Source of the DNA: Streptomyces roseochromogenus subsp. oscitans DS 12.976
GTDB lineage: Bacteria > Actinomycetota > Actinomycetes > Streptomycetales > Streptomycetaceae
Direction: 5' to 3'
Assembly: GCF_000497445.1 (NCBI RefSeq)
Contig: NZ_CM002285.1
Span: 4,380,089 to 4,444,088, forward strand
Length of the DNA stretch: 64,000 bases
Below the pieces are notes generated by a model that made no database searches, had not been told where the DNA came from, and saw only the letters and a list, made by a program, of their open reading frames with translations. The position numbers and the translations under genes are program-made. Shown one piece after another: positions 36,268 through 45,217 of this stretch. The first letter of the stretch is position 1. Each line of letters starts with the position of its first letter.

Positions 36268-37506
36268 TCACCACCGACCACGCCGAACGTGCCGTACACC
36301 CGCTTGGGGTCCAATCGATGCCCGTAGAGCGGCAGTTCGGCCAGGGGGCCGATCGGAGTGACACAGACTGGTTGAGGCGGCGATCGGGAGAAGCAGGCGC
36401 AGCGTACGGTGGCAGAACAGGGGCCCCACGTAGCCCCAGCAGGCCAGTAAGACCAGCGTCAGCGCCGCCGAGATCCCCAACACGTACACCGAGGCCAGGA
36501 ACTGCCACACCTCCGCAACGTCCATCTCCTCCGCGCGGACATGGAACGCGGCACCGTAGAACGTGAAGAGCACAGGGCTGAGCCCGCCGAGTGCCGGAAC
36601 AACCACCGGCAACAGAGCGACAAACACCGCTACCAGAAACGGTCTCCGGCTACCCGCGCGGGCCAGGCGTCGGATACCGCCCGTGACGAACACCGCGCCT
36701 GCCAGGAGGAGGTGCAGGTGTAGAGCAGCAGTGGGACCGCTAATCCAGGTCACCCAAGCCGTGACCGTAAAGAGCGCTCCACTGGTCGCCAGCGCCACCA
36801 ACCATGCGTGACTGCGACGGCGCCGGTGGACCGCCACTTCCTCGTCCCGCAGGGCGTCACCCCCGTCCCCGGCTGCCGTGCGACGGCCGTCCGACGTGAG
36901 CGGGCTGGCACGGCGCCGACGGACGATACGGCGTCGGCGGACGAACGGAAGCATGATGGCCGCGCACCACCAAGTCAGCAGCGCCCACGCCACCAGCGCA
37001 GGCAGAGCCAGCCACCAAGGCCCAGAAGCAGCCGGGATGCCGAGCACCCCCGCAGCCCAACTCAGCGCTGTCGCCCTCACAGCCCACCGGTGGCTTTCGC
37101 CCACCCTGGTCCGGCGCATTCCGTCGTGTGCCCGCACCCGACGCGGAAACGGGGGACGCACTCGACCCTCACCAGCGTGCCGCTCGGCCTCCTCCAACGA
37201 GCCGAAGAGCACTGTCCCGGTGTCACGCAACCCCACGCGCCGCTCCAGATTGAACAACCACCGTAGCCAGCAATTGGCGTGCGTTCTGGGCGGTGCACAG
37301 ACGAACCAGTGTGGTTCCTGGCGACGCTGCCTCCGGCGCATCCGCGCGCTCACGGGCCGCAGATCAAGCTCGGCACCGTCCGCGAGGTCCTCGACCTCCT
37401 GGACCGCCCCTCTGCTTGCACGGTCCCCTCCCTTCAACGGGAGTCGATCTTCCCTGGCTGTCAGGGACTTCAACACTGATGGGCGGAAGTGACGCTGACC
37501 CAGCAC
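36268..37506 (-). CDS. Multi-pass membrane protein of unknown function
   Basis: Up to 412 residues; the start is uncertain, and the ATG at 37341 (MRRRQRRQEPHW) would give 357. Five or six hydrophobic segments are evident (LALPALVAWALLTWWCAAIML, trimmed: ALPALVAWALLTWW; LVALATSGALFTVTAW; LVAVFVALLPVVVPAL; YVLGISAALTLVLLACW) with Arg-rich loops between. The N-terminal part has a soluble stretch (TGTVLFGSLEEAERHAGEGR). No family is recognised. It is isolated between the toxin-antitoxin pair and a PIN remnant. Confidence 0.45.
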   Translation of the reverse strand: MLGQRHFRPSVLKSLTAREDRLPLKGGDRASRGAVQEVEDLADGAELDLRPVSARMRRRQRRQEPHWFVCAPPRTHANCWLRWLFNLERRVGLRDTGTVLFGSLEEAERHAGEGRVRPPFPRRVRAHDGMRRTRVGESHRWAVRATALSWAAGVLGIPAASGPWWLALPALVAWALLTWWCAAIMLPFVRRRRIVRRRRASPLTSDGRRTAAGDGGDALRDEEVAVHRRRRSHAWLVALATSGALFTVTAWVTWISGPTAALHLHLLLAGAVFVTGGIRRLARAGSRRPFLVAVFVALLPVVVPALGGLSPVLFTFYGAAFHVRAEEMDVAEVWQFLASVYVLGISAALTLVLLACWGYVGPLFCHRTLRLLLPIAASTSLCHSDRPPGRTAALRASIGPQAGVRHVRRGRW

Positions 37507-37741
37507 TGTCGTAGCGCGGCTCCCTCACGAGCCGGTGTGTGCACTCGCGACGCGGCATCTGATCCAGGCAGGAGAGCGAGTCGAGCCTGGCACTTCAGCC
37601 ATAGCGCGCACCCAACACGCCGCCGGTCCACGACGCCGTGCCCATAGCGTGCCCGGAAGGGCGGACAACCACGGTCAGCAGCGGGGCGAACCGACCCTCA
37701 TGACCTCGCCGAGGAGACACTGTCTGCCCAGGTCAGAGACC

Positions 37742-37945
37742 TTATAGTCCGCCTGCAGACCAGCTGTTCGCAGCAGAGCAGCAGACTGCCTGGGCGACCG
37801 GTTCGACAGGCAGCCGGGGCAGGGTCCACTTCAGCTCGGCGTCGTTGATCTTCGGGTGGGTGACCTCGACCAGGACGGCCGCGGAGGTGATGACCGGCAG
37901 GTGGGTGTCACGGGCGGCCGTCAGCCACTGCACCGGGGAGTCGCA
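37742..37945 (-). pseudogene. PIN-domain toxin remnant
   Basis: A short frame reads QWLTAARDTHLPVITSAAVLVEVTHP and continues INDAELKWTL; trimmed core: ITSAAVLVEVTH. This is the second strand-helix of a VapC-type PIN domain including its conserved Glu. The first Asp segment and the distal acidic pair are missing, so it is dead. It directly abuts the response-regulator stop, implying that the deletion joined it there. Confidence 0.55.
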
Positions 37946-38620
37946 CTACAGCGACTCGGCCAGGCCGCTGCGGTGGGCGAAGACGACGAGCTGGGCGCGG
38001 TCGCGGGCGCCGACCTTGACCATGGCGCGGTTGACGTGGGTCTTGACGGTGGCGGGGCTGAGGATGAGCTGCGCGGCGATCTCGTCGTTGGACAGCCCGG
38101 TCGCCACGAGCGTGGTGATCTGCCGTTCCCGCTCGGTGAGCGCCTCCAGACCGCGGCGGGCCGTTTCGTCCGGGGGCCGTGGCATGGCCGGGGTGGCGAG
38201 GAAGCGGCTGATGAGGGTTCTGGTCGCGGTGGGGGAGAGCAGTGCGTCGCCGCGGCTGACCGTACGGATGGCTTGGAGCAGTTCTTCCGCGTCGGCGCTC
38301 TTGCCCAGGAAGCCGCTGGCTCCGGCGCGCAGTGCCTCGAAGACGTACTCGTCGATCTCGAAGGTGGTCAAGATCAGGACCTTCACCCCGGCGAGGTCCT
38401 GGTCCCCGGTGATCAGGCGGGTCGCGGCGAGGCCGTCGAGGACGGGCATGCGGATGTCCATAAGGACCAGGTCTGCCTTGGCGGCCTTGGCCAGGCGCAC
38501 CGCCTCGCGCCCGTCGCCGGCCTCGCCGACCACCTCCAGGTCCGGCGCCGGCTCGATCAGGGCCTTGAAACCGGTGCGCACCACGGGCTGGTCGTCGGCG
38601 ATGACTACACGAATGGTCAC
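37946..38620 (-). CDS. NarL-type response regulator
   Basis: 224 residues from GTG (VTIRVVIADDQPVV); codons before it belong to the kinase gene overlap. The receiver domain carries ADDQ, the phosphoacceptor in LVLMDIRMP (about Asp54) and the Lys in GFLGKSAD. A LuxR-type HTH follows at about 155-215 (EALTERERQITTLV, GLSNDEIAAQL). Its GTGA overlaps the kinase stop, so the two are made together. The divergent ABC transporter genes are the probable target. Confidence 0.92.
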   Translation of the reverse strand: MTIRVVIADDQPVVRTGFKALIEPAPDLEVVGEAGDGREAVRLAKAAKADLVLMDIRMPVLDGLAATRLITGDQDLAGVKVLILTTFEIDEYVFEALRAGASGFLGKSADAEELLQAIRTVSRGDALLSPTATRTLISRFLATPAMPRPPDETARRGLEALTERERQITTLVATGLSNDEIAAQLILSPATVKTHVNRAMVKVGARDRAQLVVFAHRSGLAESL

Positions 38621-39843
38621 GGGGCGGGCTCCGGGGCGAGGTCGAGGGGCTGGTAGGGCAGCTCCGCGGTCACCTGGAACGTACCGTCCGGGCATGGGCC
38701 CGCGGTGAAACGGCCGCCGAGAGCTAGGACCCTCTCGCGCATGCCGACGATGCCGTGCCGGCCACCCGGGAGGTACCCACCACCGGGTTCGCGCGTGTCC
38801 GCCACTGTGCTCCCGGCCGCGAGGTCGTCGACGGTGATGCGCAGTTCGTGGCGGTCGTAGCTCAGCGTCAGGCGTGCCTGCCGCCGGCTGGAGTGCTTGT
38901 AGACGTTGGTCAGTGACTCCTGGATCACGCGGTACGCGGTGAGGTCGGCCGCCGGTGCCAGAGCGATGGCGGTGCCTTCGATGCGGCAGTCGATGTCCAA
39001 GCCGGAGGCGCGCAGTGAAGCAAGCAGCTCGTCGAGGCCGTCCAGGCCGGGTGCGGGGATCGCGGTGGGGGCGACGGGGTCTCCCGGCTGTCGCAGCAGG
39101 CTGACGGTGTCGCGTAGCTCCCCGAGGGCCTTGCGGCTGGCGGACTTCACGTGGGCGATGGCCTCGCCGGCCGCTGCGGCGTCGCGGTCGAGCGCCTGCC
39201 CGGCGACGTTGGACTGCACGCTGATCAGGGCGAGCTGGTGTCCGACGCAGTCGTGCAGGTCGCGGGCGATACGCAGCCGCTCCTCGGCGATCCGGCGTCG
39301 CGTGTCCTGCTCGCGTTCGCGTTCGGCGCGCTCGGCGCGCTGCTCGACCTCGGCGAGGTAGGCGCGGCGGTTGCGGGAGGAGTCGCCGGCCGCGATCGCC
39401 AGCCCGCCGAGTGCGATGAACGCCAGGTTCTGCGGTCCCAGCAGTGCCGGCTTGTGCACCGCGTGGATGAGCGCGAGCGCGGCCACCGCGCCGCCGCCGA
39501 GAAGCAGCCCAGGGCGGCGTTCGACCAGATCGGCGACGGTGTACAGGGCAATCAGCGGGGCGAGCAGGACCAGCACCCCGCCAGTGCCACCGCTCTCCGC
39601 GAGGAACACCTCCGCGGCTACGGCGCTGACCGCCAGGGTCGCCAGTGGGCGACGGCGTCGTCCGGCCAGCACCCCGCAGGCGAGCGCGGCGGCGAGCGCC
39701 ACGGTGCGGTTGCCTCTGGCGGTGCCGGAATGCCCGGCGAAGGCGGTCAGCACGGTGGCGGCGAAAACGGCCAGGGCGATCGCCACGTCCGCCAGATGTG
39801 CATGACGGCGGGCGGCGCGACGCAGGTGGCCGAAGGCGTTCAT
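38617..39843 (-). CDS. Sensor histidine kinase (HisKA_3 / NarX type)
   Basis: 408 residues from ATG MNAFGHLRRAA; the open frame continues upstream to 40887 but that part is antisense to the ABC gene. Four to six helices make the N-terminal sensor, then the H-box ARDLHDCVGHQLAL (about residue 200) and a HATPase_c domain with GGRHGIVGMRERV. It phosphorylates the regulator downstream. The absence of an extracellular domain suggests sensing within the membrane, as in kinases tied to drug-export ABC systems. Confidence 0.92.
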   Translation of the reverse strand: MNAFGHLRRAARRHAHLADVAIALAVFAATVLTAFAGHSGTARGNRTVALAAALACGVLAGRRRRPLATLAVSAVAAEVFLAESGGTGGVLVLLAPLIALYTVADLVERRPGLLLGGGAVAALALIHAVHKPALLGPQNLAFIALGGLAIAAGDSSRNRRAYLAEVEQRAERAEREREQDTRRRIAEERLRIARDLHDCVGHQLALISVQSNVAGQALDRDAAAAGEAIAHVKSASRKALGELRDTVSLLRQPGDPVAPTAIPAPGLDGLDELLASLRASGLDIDCRIEGTAIALAPAADLTAYRVIQESLTNVYKHSSRRQARLTLSYDRHELRITVDDLAAGSTVADTREPGGGYLPGGRHGIVGMRERVLALGGRFTAGPCPDGTFQVTAELPYQPLDLAPEPAP

Positions 39844-40107
39844 GCCTTCACGATAGGCAGGCACGCCCGTACTGCCGTCGGCCGTGCGCGGCAGCACGGA
39901 ATACCGCGGTCGCGGTACAGGGCCGCGTGGGGACCGCGTGCGCAGTAGCCGCGGTTGCCGTACCAGGGCGACGACATACGGCGGGCGCGTCGGGAGGGTG
40001 ATGACGGCGTCCGGGTGCCGGGCGCCGTCAGCCAATTCCTTGACGCCACCGAAACGGAGAACCCCGATGCACCCGACCCATGTGCCGATGCCACGCCGGA
40101 GGACACG

Positions 40108-40863
40108 ATGAATGGCGGCATCACGATTGACGGCCTGACCAAGAGGTACGGCGCCGTGACCGCGGTCGACCGGCTCACCTTTGACGTGGAGCCCGGGGTG
40201 GTGACCGGCTTCCTCGGCCCGAACGGGGCCGGCAAGACCACTACTCTGCGCATGCTCCTGGGCTTGGTGACGCCCACCGCGGGCCGGGCCCTGATCGACG
40301 GCCGCGACTACGCCGAGCTGCGCGAGCCGAGGCGGGTTGTCGGTGCAGTGCTGGAGGCAACCGGGTTCCACCCCGGTCGGCGCGGCCGCGATCACCTGCG
40401 GATCCTCGCCCAGGCCGGGGGCATCCCGGGCTCGCGGGTGGAGGAGGTGCTGGACCGGGTCGCTCTGGCCGATGCAGCGCACCGGCGGGTGGGCGGTTAT
40501 TCGCTCGGTATGCGCCAGCGGCTGGGCCTGGCCTCCGCCCTGCTCGGCGACCCGAAGGTGCTCATCCTCGACGAACCCGCCAACGGGCTTGATCCGGCGG
40601 GCATGGCCGACCTGCGGGACCTGCTGCGGGAGCTGGCCGGCGAAGGCCGCACGATCCTGATGTCCAGCCACGTGCTGAGCGAGGTGTCGCAGACCGTGAA
40701 CCGCGTGGTCATCGTCGCTGGCGGCACCGTGCGCTACGCGGGCCCCTTGAGCGAGCTGACCGCAGCGAAGGGGGAGACGCTCGAATCCGCGTTCCTCCGA
40801 CTCACGTCGAGCCCCGACAACGACCCCGCGACCGGCACCACGACGGCACCGGCCCGCAGCTGA
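40108..40863 (+). CDS. ABC transporter ATP-binding protein
   Basis: 251 residues from ATG MNGGITIDGLTKRYG after GCCGGAGGA. Walker A GPNGAGKTT, the signature YSLGMRQRLGLA, Walker B VLILDEPANGLDP and the H-loop SSHVLSE are all intact. It belongs to the DrrA/CcmA-like export group. The permease gene follows 18 bp later. Because a two-component pair is divergent from it, bacitracin/drug-type resistance is a reasonable guess. Confidence 0.93.
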   Translation: MNGGITIDGLTKRYGAVTAVDRLTFDVEPGVVTGFLGPNGAGKTTTLRMLLGLVTPTAGRALIDGRDYAELREPRRVVGAVLEATGFHPGRRGRDHLRILAQAGGIPGSRVEEVLDRVALADAAHRRVGGYSLGMRQRLGLASALLGDPKVLILDEPANGLDPAGMADLRDLLRELAGEGRTILMSSHVLSEVSQTVNRVVIVAGGTVRYAGPLSELTAAKGETLESAFLRLTSSPDNDPATGTTTAPARS

Positions 40864-40881
40864 ACGCGAGGAACGAACGAC

Positions 40882-41622
40882 ATGCACACCCTGATCCGCA
40901 CCGAGGTGCTGAAACTACGCACCGTCCGCAGCCCATGGCTGCTCCTGGCCGCATCCCCTCTGCTGGTGATCGCCGGTGTCAGCGGTCTGGTCGTCTCCAG
41001 CAAGAAGACACTCGATACGGCCGCGCAGAGCAGCGCGCTCGCGCACGTGGGACTGACCTCGATCCTCACGCTGGTCTTCGGGATCCTCGCGGTCGCCGGA
41101 GAGTACCGGCACAAGACAATCACCGACACCTATCTGAGCACTCCCGCACGCGGCCGCGTCATCGGCGCGAAGCTCCTGGTCCACGCGGTCTTCGCAGCCG
41201 CATCCGGCGTGCTGAGCAGCCTCGTCGGCCTCGGCATCGCCGCCGCCTGGTGGGCGGACAAGGGCGTCTCCTTCACGTGGACCGACTCGCAGATGTGGGC
41301 CACGATCGGCGGTGGCATCGCCTGGAACGCGGCGTTCGCCGCCATCGGCGTGGGAGTCGGCGCCCTCATCCGCAGCCTCGTCGGCGCGATCGCCGTCGCC
41401 CTGGCGTGGGTCGCCCTGGTCGAAGGCATCGTCGGTCAGCTGATCGGCAACCTCGCCCGCTGGCTGCCGTTCAACGCCGGCCAGGCGCTCGGCGCCGGAG
41501 CCAAGGCCATGACGACCGGGGACCTGCTGCCACGCTGGGGCGGCGGCGCCGTCCTCGCCGTCTACACGCTCGTCTTCGCGGCTCTTGCCGTCACCACGAG
41601 CATGCGCCGCGACGTGTCCTGA
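40882..41622 (+). CDS. ABC transporter permease
   Basis: 246 residues with six helices (LLLAASPLLVIAGVSGLVV, ILTLVFGILAVAGEY and later ones), the ABC-2 type layout. EYRHKTITDTYLSTP between helices two and three is the usual conserved cytosolic motif. It pairs with the ATP-binding protein immediately upstream. Substrate unknown. Confidence 0.88.
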   Translation: MHTLIRTEVLKLRTVRSPWLLLAASPLLVIAGVSGLVVSSKKTLDTAAQSSALAHVGLTSILTLVFGILAVAGEYRHKTITDTYLSTPARGRVIGAKLLVHAVFAAASGVLSSLVGLGIAAAWWADKGVSFTWTDSQMWATIGGGIAWNAAFAAIGVGVGALIRSLVGAIAVALAWVALVEGIVGQLIGNLARWLPFNAGQALGAGAKAMTTGDLLPRWGGGAVLAVYTLVFAALAVTTSMRRDVS

Positions 41623-42028
41623 CCCCGCCGCACAGATGCCGCTCGGTCCTGTGCAAGCGAATACCAGACGTGCACCAGCCGTCCGCCAGGAAGACTGACC
41701 GACATTCCGCGCTGCTTCGTTTCCGTCCGTGCGGCGGAAGAATACAGAGATCATTATCGGGCCCATGAGGAAAGTCGACGCCAGCGGCATATGCATACGC
41801 GGAGATTCGATGGAGAAGGAAATGCCGAGCACGTTCGAATTTACCAAGCCTTCATTTCCTTCACGAAATGAAATGCACGGATTGGGGCAGGGAGGCCCGT
41901 TCTCACAGCCGGGTGTGGAGTGAATGTGAGGCAATGAAACGAGCGATTAACTGACGTGTAGCGGTCCGGAAGCCTCGTCTCGGTGCACTCCTGGGCACTG
42001 CCTTTCACGCACAGCGTCAGGAGGGGTC
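41623..42028. other. Intergenic region upstream of the copper locus
   Basis: 406 bases without a supported gene. The part from about 41700 to 41930 is clearly less GC-rich than its flanks. It contains the inverted repeat listed separately and is the likely promoter of the copper locus. No terminator of the ABC operon stands out. Confidence 0.5.
41851..41872. promoter_or_regulatory. Inverted repeat, possible operator of the copper locus
   Basis: TTCATTTC-N6-GAAATGAA, a perfect 8-bp inverted repeat with a 6-bp spacer in an AT-rich stretch, about 157 bp upstream of the first gene. The size fits a dimeric repressor site. It does not match the actinobacterial CsoR or CopY consensus I know. Confidence 0.4.
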
Positions 42029-42673
42029 ATGTCCTTGTTCGCCAGGGCGTCCTGGCCGGGAGACCACCGCGACGAGATCGTGGCCGGCGTACTGGTCACG
42101 GCGGTGATCGTCGTACTCGGGTACGCCTCGGGCATCGGTACGCCGGCGTCGACGGCCCTCGGCACCGCCGCGGCGCCGACCCAGCCGGCTCCGTCCGCGT
42201 CCGCCGGTCCGGCGCAGGGCACGGCCTCCGGGAATTCCGGCGGCGATATGGGCGACGGCATGGGGGCCGATTCGCCGGGGGATTCCTGGGCGGGAGGCAC
42301 CGGTGCCGGAATTCCCGTCGTCAGCGGGACGTCATCCGGCGGCGGGAACGGCAGTCCCGGCACGGACGGCGGAGACGGTGGTTCCGTGCCGATGCCCGGC
42401 CCGTCCGGTTCGCCCGCACCGAATCCGTCTTCCAGTTCCCTCCCGTCGCCGTCACCGTCGAGTGGTTGCCGGGAGAGTGAGGTGCACCTGGTGCAGCCGC
42501 TGCTGAGTGGCACGCTCGCCTCGGTGACCGGCCTGCTGAACGGGCTTCTCACGCCGGACTCCTCCGGAGGTACGGCATCCCCGGCTCCCGCTCCGGCCGC
42601 TACATCGCCGTGTGTCGGTGTCGCCTCGTCGCCGTCGGTTCCGCCGGGGGTGCTTCCGGAGGTGCTTCCGTGA
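42029..42673 (+). CDS. Ser/Gly/Pro-rich exported protein of the copper locus
   Basis: 214 residues. A membrane segment at about 17-35 (EIVAGVLVTAVIVVLGYASG, trimmed: GVLVTAVIVVLGYA) is either a signal or an anchor. Residues 40-145 are low-complexity Gly/Ser/Pro/Asp, including GDMGDGMGAD. The C-terminal part has two Cys (GCRESEVH and PCVGV) around a helical segment LVQPLLSGTLASVTGLLNGLL, trimmed: VQPLLSGTLASVTGL, reminiscent of the repeat in the cupredoxin two genes downstream. Its stop overlaps the CopCD start (GTGA). Unknown family. Confidence 0.6.
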   Translation: MSLFARASWPGDHRDEIVAGVLVTAVIVVLGYASGIGTPASTALGTAAAPTQPAPSASAGPAQGTASGNSGGDMGDGMGADSPGDSWAGGTGAGIPVVSGTSSGGGNGSPGTDGGDGGSVPMPGPSGSPAPNPSSSSLPSPSPSSGCRESEVHLVQPLLSGTLASVTGLLNGLLTPDSSGGTASPAPAPAATSPCVGVASSPSVPPGVLPEVLP

Positions 42674-44007
42674 GACGCCACGTCCCCTCCCTGACCACCG
42701 CCGTCCTCGGCTCCCTCCTCGCCCTGCTGCTGTGCGCGCCCGCCGCCTCCGCCCATACGGAGCTGGAGTCCTCCGCCCCCAAGGACGGCACCCGGCTCGT
42801 CCATACGCCGGCCACGGTACGGCTGACCTTCAGCGAACCCGTCGACCTGCCCGACGTCCACATCACCTCGGACGGCGAACGACTGGCGGTGTCCAGATCC
42901 GGTCACGGTGATGGCGACGGCGGAGACAGGGCGGTGGACGTCGCCGTCCCGGAGATGACCGGCCGAAGCCGGCTCCTCCTGACTTGGCAGGTGCGCGATA
43001 TGGAGGACGGTCATCCGACCTCCGGCGCGCTCTCCTTCCCCCTCACCGCGACAGCGAAGGACACCTCCGGATCCGACACCGCCTCGGCGCCCATGCCTTC
43101 CGACGGCGTGCGCACGGTGTGGGCGGCAGTCCGCTGGGCCGGATACCTCGCCCTCGCTCTGTACGTCGGCGGCCTCGCCTTCCTCGCACTCCTGTGGCCG
43201 CAGGGCGCCGGGGACCGCCGTACCCGCCGTATCCTCACGCTCGCCTGGGCAGGCGGCCTCGCGACAGGCGTGGTCGCACCGGGACTGCAGGGCGCATACG
43301 GCACGATGGGCTCGCTCGGCGATGCCTTCCGGCTCGGCACCTACCGCGATCTGCTGGGCACCGAGGCCGGCATCGTGGCCGCCTGCCGGGTGCTGATGTG
43401 GGTGCTCGCCGCCGTCGTGCTGGCCGCGCTCCTGCAGGCCGGTGAGCGAGCCGCCCGCTCACCGGGCTGGCGGGTCGGCGCCCTCGCGGTCGCACTCGGA
43501 CTGCTGCGCACGACCGGCATGGCCGGTCACAACGGCGAGGGCACGCACCCTGGTTGGGGCGCGGCGGCCGACCTGGTGCATCTGCTCGGCGTGAGTGTGT
43601 GGCTGGGCGGGCTGACACTACTACTTCTCGGGGTGCTGCCCAGGCGCCGCCCGGAGGAGCTGTCGGCCGCCGTGTCCGGCTACTCCACCCTGGCCTCCGT
43701 CTCCGTCGCGGCGATCGCGGTGGCCGGAGCGGTACTGGCCTGGCAGATCGTCGGCTCGTTCGGTGCCCTGTTCCACACCGGCTACGGCCGTCTGCTGCTG
43801 CTCAAACTCGCCGTCCTGGCCGCGGTGTTGCTGATCGCCCAAGGCAGCCGGAGCTGGGTGCGCACCCGGCTCGACATCGCCGTACTGCTGCGCGGTGACC
43901 GCGCCACCGTACGGCCCTTCGTCTACTCGGTCGCGGCCGAGACGGGGCTCGTCCTCGTCGTACTCGCCGCCACGAGTCTGCTGGTCACGTCGGCTCCCGG
44001 CCGCTGA
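42670..44007 (+). CDS. CopC-CopD fusion copper protein
   Basis: 445 residues from GTG (VRRHVPSLTTAV). A signal peptide ends ASAHTELESS, so the mature N-terminus begins with His, as in CopC, where it binds Cu(II); FSEPVDLPDVHI supplies a second His and DMEDGHPTSG a third. After a linker (about 135-150) come eight helices of the CopD type with MAGHNGEGTHPGWG carrying His residues. The protein should bind copper outside and import it across the membrane. It is coupled to the upstream gene. Confidence 0.9.
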   Translation: MRRHVPSLTTAVLGSLLALLLCAPAASAHTELESSAPKDGTRLVHTPATVRLTFSEPVDLPDVHITSDGERLAVSRSGHGDGDGGDRAVDVAVPEMTGRSRLLLTWQVRDMEDGHPTSGALSFPLTATAKDTSGSDTASAPMPSDGVRTVWAAVRWAGYLALALYVGGLAFLALLWPQGAGDRRTRRILTLAWAGGLATGVVAPGLQGAYGTMGSLGDAFRLGTYRDLLGTEAGIVAACRVLMWVLAAVVLAALLQAGERAARSPGWRVGALAVALGLLRTTGMAGHNGEGTHPGWGAAADLVHLLGVSVWLGGLTLLLLGVLPRRRPEELSAAVSGYSTLASVSVAAIAVAGAVLAWQIVGSFGALFHTGYGRLLLLKLAVLAAVLLIAQGSRSWVRTRLDIAVLLRGDRATVRPFVYSVAAETGLVLVVLAATSLLVTSAPGR

Positions 44008-44059
44008 CCGGCCCCTTCCTGCCCCACCCCTGTCACCGGACGAGGAGAGACGCACGAAC

Positions 44060-45106
44060 ATGCGTACCGACGACACGACCGCACCCCCGCCGCGCCACCC
44101 GCACTCCCGGGTGGGCAACCGGGTACTGCTGGCCACCGGCGTAAGCGCCGGTCTCGCGGCCGTTGCCTGCCTGGGCCTGCTTCAGGCGTCCAGCGGAGCC
44201 GCCGTCACGGCCGCCGCCGCGCCGGCCGCCGAGGCCCACTCCATGACCCAGGCCCGGCCGGCCGCGGCCCAGGCCAAGGCTGCCGACCACACCATCGAGA
44301 TCAAGGACTACAAGTTCGCCCAGCCGACCCTGACCGTGAAGGTCGGCGAGACCGTGAAGTGGGTCAACGAGGACACCGCTCCGCACACGGTCACCACCAC
44401 CAGCGGCCCGGCGAAGTTCGACTCCGGCACCCTGAACAAGGGCGACAGTTGGTCGTACACCTTCACCAAGACGGGCACGTACAAGTACTACTGCGCCGTC
44501 CACCCCGACATGACCGCGTCGATCACTGTCGTCGCCGCGGACGGCGGCGGCAGCGGGGGCGGTACGGGCGGGTCGACCGGCGGTTCCGGCGGAGGATCGA
44601 CAGGCGGCTCGGGGTCCGGCGGGTCGACCGGAGGCTCCGCGGGTGGCTCCACCGGCGGCAGCACCGGCGGCTCGGGCTCCGGCGGCTCCACGGGCGGGCA
44701 CAGCGGCGGCTCGACCGGCGGCAGCGGCTCCGGCGGCACGAGCGGCGGCGAGCAGTGCCACAGCGTCCAGCAGGTCCTCCTGCCGATCCTCCAACACATC
44801 GACAAGGCTCACCTGGAGGAGTCCCCCGGCCAGCAGGTCCAGGACGCGCTGAAGCTCGACAGCTACCTGAAGATGCACACCGCCTGGCTGGAGTCGGTCC
44901 TCACCCCGGCTGTCGACGGCGGCGGAGCCGTCGCCGACGACACGCTCACCGTCATCCTCCAACACGTCAACTCCGCGCACCTGGAGGAGCCGCTGGGCCA
45001 GCAGATCGCAGACATCCTCAACCCCGACCAGTACGTCAAGACGCACACCGTCTGGGCCGAGCACCTGCTCGCGCCCACCGAGGACTACCTCACCAACTCC
45101 TGCTGA
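44060..45106 (+). CDS. Cupredoxin with Gly/Ser linker and C-terminal tandem helical repeats
   Basis: 348 residues from ATG MRTDDTTAPPPR after GAGGAGAGA. Membrane or signal helix at about 29-50. Residues 75-160 form a plastocyanin-like domain with type-1 copper ligands in APHTV and YCAVHPDM. A roughly 70-residue linker of repeated GGS/TGG/SGS units follows. The end has two copies of a 40-residue unit (ILQHIDKAHLEESPGQQV and ILQHVNSAHLEEPLGQQI) bracketed by Cys. No known family matches that tail. It probably passes electrons or copper to the neighbours. Confidence 0.85.
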   Translation: MRTDDTTAPPPRHPHSRVGNRVLLATGVSAGLAAVACLGLLQASSGAAVTAAAAPAAEAHSMTQARPAAAQAKAADHTIEIKDYKFAQPTLTVKVGETVKWVNEDTAPHTVTTTSGPAKFDSGTLNKGDSWSYTFTKTGTYKYYCAVHPDMTASITVVAADGGGSGGGTGGSTGGSGGGSTGGSGSGGSTGGSAGGSTGGSTGGSGSGGSTGGHSGGSTGGSGSGGTSGGEQCHSVQQVLLPILQHIDKAHLEESPGQQVQDALKLDSYLKMHTAWLESVLTPAVDGGGAVADDTLTVILQHVNSAHLEEPLGQQIADILNPDQYVKTHTVWAEHLLAPTEDYLTNSC

Positions 45107-45217
45107 CGCCAGGGCGGTCAGACGTGACGGGCCGGCCGAGTCACAGTCGGCCGGCCCGCCACTACCGCCATTGTCCCTGTCGCCGTCAGGTGCCCGCCAC
45201 GAGCCCGAGGTACCGCC

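Noticed and set aside
35985..36566. Plus-strand 193-codon frame after the PIN toxin
   Set aside because: Beginning and end are Arg/Pro/Thr-rich; the second half is antisense to the membrane protein. A short middle part looks peptide-like but has no ribosome site.
38617..40887. 756-residue histidine kinase
   Set aside because: The first about 348 residues are antisense to the ABC ATPase gene; the kinase begins at the ATG at 39843.
41729..41923. 64-codon plus-strand frame before the copper operon
   Set aside because: Unusual codon use for this genome and contains the palindromic promoter-like block; most likely non-coding.
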